Under the pieces are notes generated by a model. It was given only the letters and a program-made list of their open reading frames with translations. It had not been told where the DNA came from and made no database searches. This document shows positions 59,068 through 64,000 of a DNA stretch of 64,000 nucleotides, one piece after another. How positions within the stretch are numbered: the first letter of the stretch is position 1; every line of letters starts with the position of its first letter. The translations under genes were made by a program, and so were the position numbers. Origin of the DNA: Kitasatospora sp. NBC_00458 (lineage in GTDB: Bacteria > Actinomycetota > Actinomycetes > Streptomycetales > Streptomycetaceae); assembly GCF_036013975.1 (NCBI RefSeq), contig NZ_CP107904.1:5357001-5421000 (forward strand), in the 5' to 3' direction.

Positions 59068-60411
59068 TCAGCGGCCGACGCCCGCGCCGGAGGCGCCCTG
59101 GACGAGGAGGACCACGAACCCCGCCCCCAGCCACACCAGCCCCACCACCTGCGCGGTCCCCGAGGCCTCGTACACCACGGCGCCGATCACCGCCACGCCC
59201 AGCACCGGCACCACCACGTGCCGCAGCAGGTCCCGCGAGTGGTGCTTCACCGCGTACCAGCCCACCACCGAGGCGTGCAGCAGGGCGAAGGCGGTGAGCG
59301 CGCCGATGTCCACGACCGAGGTCAGCCGGTCGAGGCCGTCGTCCCGGTCGGCCGCCCAGACCGCCGCCACCAGGGTGATCGCCGCCGCCACCAGCAGCGC
59401 CCGGCGCGGCACCGCCGTCTTCGGGTCGACGGCGGCCAGGACGCGCGGCAGCCGCCCGCCCCGGGCCATCGCGAAGACCAGCCGGGCGGCGGCGGCCTGT
59501 CCGGCCAGCGCGGCGAAGGCCGCGCCGACCGCCTTGCTCGCCGCGACCAGCACGTGCAGCCAGTGCCCGACCCCGCTCTCCACCGTGTCGTAGAACGCCG
59601 GGCCCTGGGCCGCCGGGTCGGCCGCCAGCTGCTCCGGGGTGAGCGGCTCCAGCAGCGCCGCCAGGTAGGTCTGCGTCACGAACAGCGCGCCGGACACCAC
59701 CAGGCACCAGAGCACGGCCCTGGCCACCGCGGCCGAGGCGCCGACCGCCTCCTCCACGAAGGTCGCGATCGCGTCGAACCCGAGGTAGGAGAGGACGGCC
59801 ACCGAGACCGCCGAGAGCACGGCGGCCGCCGAGAAGTCGCCGACCGCGGTGAACGGCGTCGCCCAGCCGCGCTGCGCGCCGTCCCGGACCAGCACCACCA
59901 CGGCCGAGACCACGAAGACCGCCAGCACCGCGACCTCCACGGCCAGCACGGCGAAGCCGACCGCCGCGGCCGTCCGCACCCCGGCCAGGTTGAGCGCGGT
60001 GGTCACCACCACCGCCAGCGCGGTCCACACCCAGCGCGACACCCCGGGCACCAGCGAGTGCAGCGCGATGCCGGAGAAGAGGTACGCGACCGCCGGGATC
60101 AGCAGGTAGTCGAGCATCGCCATCCACCCGGCGATGAACCCCGGCCCCTCGCCGAGCCCGGCCCGCGCGTAGGCGAACACCGAACCGGTCTGCGGCACCG
60201 CCCGCACCATCTGGGCGTACGAGAACGCGGTGAACCCCATCGCGACGGTCGCCACCAGGTAGACCGCGGCCACCGCGCCGCGGCTCTTGGCGTCCAGCAC
60301 CCCGAACACGCCGACCGGGGCCATCGGGGCGATGAACAGCAGCCCGTAGACCATCAGATCGCGGACGCCCAGGCTGCGCCGCAGCCCGCCGGACTCGACT
60401 CGCTCGCTCAT
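59068..60411 (-). CDS. APC-superfamily amino acid permease
   Basis: A 447-aa membrane permease of the amino acid-polyamine-organocation superfamily with about 12 helices. Helix I has the family sequence DLMVYGLLFIAPMAPVGVFG, followed by AVPQTGSVFAYARAGLGEGPGFIAGW and the later YLGFDAIATFVEEAVG (helix VI unwound segment). The substrate, an amino acid or a polyamine, cannot be read. ATG 60411 has no good Shine-Dalgarno sequence and is divergent from ispH across 87 nt. Confidence 0.92.
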   Translation of the reverse strand: MSERVESGGLRRSLGVRDLMVYGLLFIAPMAPVGVFGVLDAKSRGAVAAVYLVATVAMGFTAFSYAQMVRAVPQTGSVFAYARAGLGEGPGFIAGWMAMLDYLLIPAVAYLFSGIALHSLVPGVSRWVWTALAVVVTTALNLAGVRTAAAVGFAVLAVEVAVLAVFVVSAVVVLVRDGAQRGWATPFTAVGDFSAAAVLSAVSVAVLSYLGFDAIATFVEEAVGASAAVARAVLWCLVVSGALFVTQTYLAALLEPLTPEQLAADPAAQGPAFYDTVESGVGHWLHVLVAASKAVGAAFAALAGQAAAARLVFAMARGGRLPRVLAAVDPKTAVPRRALLVAAAITLVAAVWAADRDDGLDRLTSVVDIGALTAFALLHASVVGWYAVKHHSRDLLRHVVVPVLGVAVIGAVVYEASGTAQVVGLVWLGAGFVVLLVQGASGAGVGR

Positions 60412-60498
60412 AGGTTTCACATTTGAGCACTCGTGACCGATTCCGGTCGGAACGCCACTCACGTCGGCGCGGCACGCCGCCGCCCGTACGATGGAGCC

Positions 60499-61476
60499 AT
60501 GTCCTCCAACACCGCGCAGCGCCGTGTCCTGCTCGCCGCTCCCCGGGGCTACTGCGCGGGCGTCGACCGTGCCGTGATCGCCGTGGAGAAGGCCCTGGAG
60601 CAGTACGGGGCGCCCATCTACGTGCGCAAGCAGATCGTCCACAACAAGTACGTGGTGCAGACCCTGGAGAAGAAGGGCGCGATCTTCGTCGACGAGACGG
60701 AGGAGGTGCCCGAGGGCTCGATCGTGGTCTTCTCCGCGCACGGTGTCGCGCCCTCGGTCCACGACGAGGCCCGGGCCGGCAAGCTCGCCACCGTCGACGC
60801 CACCTGCCCGCTGGTCACCAAGGTGCACAAGGAGGCCGTGCGCTTCGCCGACGAGGGCTACGACATCCTGCTGGTGGGCCACGAGGGCCACGAGGAGGTC
60901 GTCGGCACGATGGGCGAGGCCCCCGACCGGATCCACCTGGTGGACGGTGCGGAGGACGTGGCCAACGTGCAGGTCCGGGACGAGTCCAAGGTGGTCTGGC
61001 TCTCCCAGACCACGCTCTCGGTGGACGAGACCATGGCCACCGTCGGCGAGCTGAAGCAGCGCTTCCCGCTGCTGGTCAGCCCGCCCAGCGACGACATCTG
61101 CTACGCCACCCAGAACCGCCAGGTCGCCGTCAAGCAGATGGCGCCCGAGACCGACCTGCTGATCGTGGTCGGCTCCAAGAACTCCTCCAACTCCGTCCGC
61201 CTGGTCGAGGTCGGCCTGGAGTACGGCGCCAAGGCCGCCCACCTGGTGGACTTCGCCGAGGAGATCGAGGAGTCCTGGCTGGAGGGCGTCACCACGGTCG
61301 GCCTGACCAGCGGCGCCTCGGTGCCGGAGATCCTGGTGGACGGCGTCCTGGAGTTCCTGGCCGCCCGCGGCTACGGCGACGTCTCCACCGTGAAGACGGC
61401 CGAGGAGCACCTCATCTTCTCGCTGCCCAAGGAGCTCCGCCGCGACCTGCGCGCCGAGGCCGCGGGCAAGCTCTGA
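60499..61476 (+). CDS. ispH: 4-hydroxy-3-methylbut-2-enyl diphosphate reductase
   Basis: Last enzyme of the MEP isoprenoid pathway, an iron-sulfur protein making IPP and DMAPP. The three cluster cysteines are in PRGYCAGVDRA (about residue 19), VDATCPLV and DDICYATQNRQ, and the family features VGHEGHEEVVGTMGEA and GSKNSSNSVRLVEVG are present. 325 aa. TACGAT at 60487-60492 lies 6 nt before ATG 60499 with no good ribosome site, indicating a leaderless message; ATG 60433 is unlikely. It provides precursors for uppS and cell-wall lipid carriers. Confidence 0.97.
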   Translation: MSSNTAQRRVLLAAPRGYCAGVDRAVIAVEKALEQYGAPIYVRKQIVHNKYVVQTLEKKGAIFVDETEEVPEGSIVVFSAHGVAPSVHDEARAGKLATVDATCPLVTKVHKEAVRFADEGYDILLVGHEGHEEVVGTMGEAPDRIHLVDGAEDVANVQVRDESKVVWLSQTTLSVDETMATVGELKQRFPLLVSPPSDDICYATQNRQVAVKQMAPETDLLIVVGSKNSSNSVRLVEVGLEYGAKAAHLVDFAEEIEESWLEGVTTVGLTSGASVPEILVDGVLEFLAARGYGDVSTVKTAEEHLIFSLPKELRRDLRAEAAGKL

Positions 61477-61495
61477 CCTGCCGAGACGCTCCGCG

Positions 61496-61530
61496 AGGAC
61501 CCGGTCGCCCCCGTACGGGTGCCGGGTCCT
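61496..61530 (+). terminator. Terminator after ispH
   Basis: A 9-bp stem (61496-61504 with 61522-61530) whose loop contains further CCCGTACGGG pairing follows the ispH stop by 20 nt. Confidence 0.65.
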
Positions 61531-61624
61531 TGCTGTGCGGGGCGGGTGGGGCTCTCGTAGTTTTGTGCCAGTCACGCACAGCCGTGCACAGGCCTGTGGA
61601 CAACTTCGGCGGAGGGCAGTCGTC

Positions 61625-62371
61625 ATGACGGCGGTATTCGGTGTGGACATCGGCGGGTCGGGCATCAAGGGGGCCCCGGTCGACCTCGGCCGGGGGGTGC
61701 TCGCCCAGGAGCGGCACAAGGTCCTCACCCCGCAGCCCTCGGCCCCGGAGGCCGTGGTCGCCGCCGTCCGCGAGGTGGTCAGACACTTCGACCACCAGGG
61801 GCCGGTCGGCCTGACCTTCCCGGGCGTGGTGGTCGACGGCCAGACCAGGACCGCCGCCAACGTCGACAAGGGCTGGATCGGTGTGGACGCCGCCGGCCTC
61901 TTCCGCGAGGCGCTCGACCTGCCCGCCGTGGTGCTCAACGACGCCGACGCGGCCGGCCTCGCCGAGACCACCCACGGCGCGGGCCGGGGCCAGGCGGGCG
62001 TGGTGCTGGTCCTGACCTTCGGCACCGGTATCGGCAGCGCGCTCTTCGTGGACGGCGCCCTGGTGCCCAACACCGAACTCGGCCACCTGGAGATGCGCGG
62101 CAAGGACGCCGAACGGCGCGCCTCCTCGGCGGCCAAGGAGCGGCACGGGCTGAACTGGGAGCAGTGGGCCGGGCGGGTCGACGAGTACCTGGACCTGGTG
62201 GAGATGCTGTTCTCGCCGCAGCTGATCGTGATCGGCGGCGGCGTGAGCCGCAAGCACGAGAAGTTCCTGCCGCTGCTGCGCGGGCGGGAGGCCCGGGTCG
62301 TTCCGGCGGAGCTGCGCAACGACGCCGGGATCGTCGGCGCGGCCATGGCGGCGGCCCGGGCATCCGCCTGA
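61625..62371 (+). CDS. ppgK: Polyphosphate glucokinase
   Basis: ROK-family kinase that phosphorylates glucose with polyphosphate or ATP. The N-terminal phosphate loop FGVDIGGSGIKGAPVD, the TFPGVVVDGQ strand, NDADAAGLAETTHGAG and the GTGIGSALFVDG adenosine motif are typical of PPGK; KDAERRASS and the GLNWEQWAGRVDEYLDLVEMLF tail are characteristic of actinobacterial enzymes. 248 aa. ATG 61625 has GGAGGG 7-8 nt upstream. It follows ispH in the same direction but has its own promoter space after the terminator. Confidence 0.96.
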   Translation: MTAVFGVDIGGSGIKGAPVDLGRGVLAQERHKVLTPQPSAPEAVVAAVREVVRHFDHQGPVGLTFPGVVVDGQTRTAANVDKGWIGVDAAGLFREALDLPAVVLNDADAAGLAETTHGAGRGQAGVVLVLTFGTGIGSALFVDGALVPNTELGHLEMRGKDAERRASSAAKERHGLNWEQWAGRVDEYLDLVEMLFSPQLIVIGGGVSRKHEKFLPLLRGREARVVPAELRNDAGIVGAAMAAARASA

Positions 62372-62436
62372 CCGACCGCACCGGGGGTGCCGCCGGACGG
62401 GCCCGGGGGGCCGACACCGTCGGCGTTCGGGCGGCG

Positions 62437-62496
62437 GGCCAGGTCGCGGGCCAGGTCACGGGCCGGGTCACGGGCCGGGTCACGGGCCGGGGAGCG
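62437..62496. repeat. 12-bp tandem repeat, 5 copies
   Basis: Consecutive 12-bp units beginning GGCC(A/G)GGTC(A/G)CG run from 62437, the last being degenerate. It lies between the convergent ppgK and DUF6542 genes, where a terminator would be expected; no clear hairpin is visible. Confidence 0.85.
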
Positions 62497-62525
62497 GGAG
62501 ACCGCCGGGAGCGGCTTCCCGCTCC

Positions 62526-63182
62526 TCAGCGCGCGCGGTGGATCCGGTGCTGGGCGACGAACCGGGCCAGCACGATCACGGCCGCCAGGCCGGTGCCGGT
62601 GAACAGCCAGCCGGCCCGGGTGGCCAGGTTGGTCGCCAGCGCCACCACCTGGGCCGTCACCCCGGACGAGGTCACCGGGCCGAACAGCAGCAGGGCGACG
62701 GCGAAGGCGATCGGCCCGCTGATCGGTGCGGCCAGCAGGTCGGCGAAGCGGACCCGGACGGCCAGCTGGAAGCAGACCACCAGGTAGCCGACGCCGAACA
62801 GGACGCCGAGCCCGCCGAAGGCCAGCCGGTCGAGACCGGCCACCGCGACCGTCGCCACCAGCGCGGCCACCCCGGTGCCGACCGCCGTCAGCCGGGTCGG
62901 CCGTCCGGTCCGCCGCCGCCCGTAGAGCCGGCCGGCGATCCGCGGACCGGTGAGCCTGGGGCCGGTGATCCGGGCCCGCTCCGGCGGGCCGGCTACGGGG
63001 CGTAGCCGGGAGGCGGGGCCGCCCTTCCCGGTGCCCTTCCCCGCCGGTCGCCCGCCAGCCTTCCCGGTCGGCTCCTCGGCGGGTTCGGGGGCCCGTCCGG
63101 GCCCCGGGACGGCGGCCCCGGCCGCGCCGTTCGGCGGTCGGCGTCTGGGCCCTGGCGGCTGGGTACGGATGCTCTGCTCCAC
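62526..63182 (-). CDS. DUF6542-type membrane protein, 218 aa
   Basis: Streptomycete membrane protein of unknown role. The N-terminal 95 residues are Pro/Gly/Arg-rich and cytosolic; four membrane helices follow (about 100-205: LTAVGTGVAALVATVAVAG, LGVLFGVGYLVVCFQLAV, ISGPIAFAVALLLFGPV and LFTGTGLAAVIVLARFV). The closing HRIHRAR is basic. I place the start at GTG 63182; ATG 63206 is an alternative and neither has a clear ribosome site. Its position between ppgK and ychF resembles the conserved arrangement of related genomes. Confidence 0.78.
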   Translation of the reverse strand: MEQSIRTQPPGPRRRPPNGAAGAAVPGPGRAPEPAEEPTGKAGGRPAGKGTGKGGPASRLRPVAGPPERARITGPRLTGPRIAGRLYGRRRTGRPTRLTAVGTGVAALVATVAVAGLDRLAFGGLGVLFGVGYLVVCFQLAVRVRFADLLAAPISGPIAFAVALLLFGPVTSSGVTAQVVALATNLATRAGWLFTGTGLAAVIVLARFVAQHRIHRAR

Positions 63183-63297
63183 CCACCCAACGTACGGTCC
63201 GATCATCGCCACAGTGTGTAATGGGTCCCCGGCGCTTGATCCGTGTCTCCGGACGGAGTACTGGTGTGATCGTCGCTCAACTACCCCGGGGGGACCA

Positions 63298-63690
63298 TTG
63301 ACCAGCGGTTTCGGCTTCGAACGGCTCCACCACGTGCAGCTCGACATCCCCGCCGGGGCGGAGGACGAGTGCCGTGCGTTCTGGCACGGCGTGCTCGGCA
63401 TGACCGAGCTGACCAAGCCGCCGGTGCTCGCGGCGCGCGGCGGGTGCTGGTTCCGCGCGGGCGGGGTGGAGGTGCACCTGGGCGTGGTGCCGGAGTTCCG
63501 GCCGGCCCGCAAGGGGCACCCGGGCATCCAGGTGCACGACCTGGACGCGCTCGCCGCCCGGCTGGCGGAGCACGGGCACGACGTCGTCTGGGACGACCAC
63601 CTGCCGGGCCACCGCCGCTTCCACTCCAGCGACCGGCTCGGCAACCGTCTGGAGTTCCTGGAGCCCCTCCCGGCGGCGGTCGGGGCCTGA
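63298..63690 (+). CDS. VOC/glyoxalase-like protein, 130 aa
   Basis: A single-module vicinal-oxygen-chelate protein. The N-terminal FERLHHVQLDIPAGAEDECRAFW and the closing SSDRLGNRLEFLEP are the paired beta-alpha-beta-beta-beta units with His and Glu metal ligands, and GHPGIQVHDLDAL lies between. Its substrate is unknown; relatives include lyases, dioxygenases and drug-binding proteins. The TTG at 63298 has GGGGGGA 4-5 nt upstream and starts the only family-like N-terminus. It lies upstream of ychF and may share its transcript. Confidence 0.87.
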   Translation: MTSGFGFERLHHVQLDIPAGAEDECRAFWHGVLGMTELTKPPVLAARGGCWFRAGGVEVHLGVVPEFRPARKGHPGIQVHDLDALAARLAEHGHDVVWDDHLPGHRRFHSSDRLGNRLEFLEPLPAAVGA

Positions 63691-63765
63691 CCGGCTGCCC
63701 GTAGACTGGGGGATCGGCCCGTCCGGGGCCGGCCCAACTCCTCCAAGCCCACGGGACTGCGCTTC

Positions 63766-64000
63766 ATGTCGCTCACGATCGGAATCGTCGGCCTGCCGAA
63801 CGTCGGCAAGTCGACCCTGTTCAACGCCCTGACCAAGAACGACGTGCTGGCGGCCAACTACCCGTTCGCCACCATCGAGCCGAACGTCGGCGTCGTCGGC
63901 GTCCCGGACGAGCGGCTGACCAAGCTCGCCGAGATCTTCGGCTCGCAGCGCATCCTCCCGGCCACCGTCGACTTCGTCGACATCGCCGGCATCGTCCGCG
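63766..64000 (+). CDS. ychF: YchF/Obg-like GTPase, truncated by window end
   Basis: The first 78 codons of the redox-regulated ATPase/GTPase YchF, a universal translation-associated factor. The P-loop GLPNVGKSTLFNALT lies at residues 9-23, followed by AANYPFATIEPNVGVV (switch I region) and the DIAGIVR start of switch II. ATG 63766 was chosen by family N-terminus MSLTIGIVGLP. The gene is cut only by the sequence end; nothing suggests it is broken. Confidence 0.97.
   Translation, partial: MSLTIGIVGLPNVGKSTLFNALTKNDVLAANYPFATIEPNVGVVGVPDERLTKLAEIFGSQRILPATVDFVDIAGIVR

Overview
This is high-GC actinobacterial DNA, almost certainly a Streptomyces or Kitasatospora chromosome (family Streptomycetaceae). 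The evidence is the strong G/C third-position bias, frequent GTG and TTG starts, a mycothiol-dependent detoxification gene (mca), a WhiB-family protein, polyphosphate glucokinase, an AfsR/SARP-type regulator, a chitinase with a DasR-like operator, and a sigma-R-type promoter at msrA. The window is mostly vegetative core chromosome. I saw no tRNA, rRNA, CRISPR array, transposase or integrase.

Layout. 0-9.2 kb: a small acidic protein, an L,D-transpeptidase lipoprotein, a DUF1203 protein, a cupin, msrA, metB, a MarR regulator, ilvA and a DrrAB-like ABC exporter behind two PadR-like palindromes. 9.3-16 kb: greA, a DUF4307 membrane protein, mca, a 63-aa membrane peptide, a thioredoxin-fold DUF255 protein, a GNAT acetyltransferase and a sterol-desaturase-like enzyme. 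16-19 kb: an HTH regulator divergent from a secreted papain-like protease and a secreted partner. 19-23 kb: a TetR/MFS efflux unit, a His-rich membrane protein and hemolysin III. 23-30 kb: pckG, an alanine-type aminotransferase, a lipoprotein, an orphan prepilin peptidase and a GH18 chitinase.

30-45 kb: uppS, a PIN-PhoH ATPase behind a PHO-box-like element, a lytic-transglycosylase-like secreted protein, an AI-2E-type permease, ahpC-ahpD divergent from oxyR, TetR/MMPL, a GAF-SpoIIE-kinase protein and a methyltransferase. 45-49 kb: a 992-aa SARP-NB-ARC-TPR regulator divergent from two tiny genes. 49-53 kb: a GntR regulator with its divergent small protein, a YefM-YoeB toxin-antitoxin pair bracketed by a perfect 43-bp direct repeat, and class I fumarase. 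53-64 kb: DUF1707, WhiB-like, glpX, DUF4245, nitroreductase, xseB, xseA, an APC permease, ispH, ppgK, DUF6542, a VOC protein and the start of ychF.

The most interesting locus is 45.2-48.9 kb. The second small gene, only 37 codons, encodes a secretion-type precursor whose predicted signal-peptidase cut (after ASA) releases the heptapeptide GVIAGHP. The first small gene ends in GVISSHP. Both sit divergent to a regulator ending in tetratricopeptide repeats, the fold that binds 5-10-residue peptides in RRNPP quorum sensing of Firmicutes. I infer a candidate actinobacterial peptide-signalling cassette; nothing in the sequence proves it.

Many regulatory sites can be read directly: perfect palindromes in the TetR, GntR, hemolysin III, HTH and ABC promoter regions, and long perfect hairpins between convergent genes that I take as terminators. 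Start codons were chosen from Shine-Dalgarno spacing, or from a TANNNT box 6-7 nt before the start (likely leaderless). Product calls rest on motif recognition by eye, without database searches.
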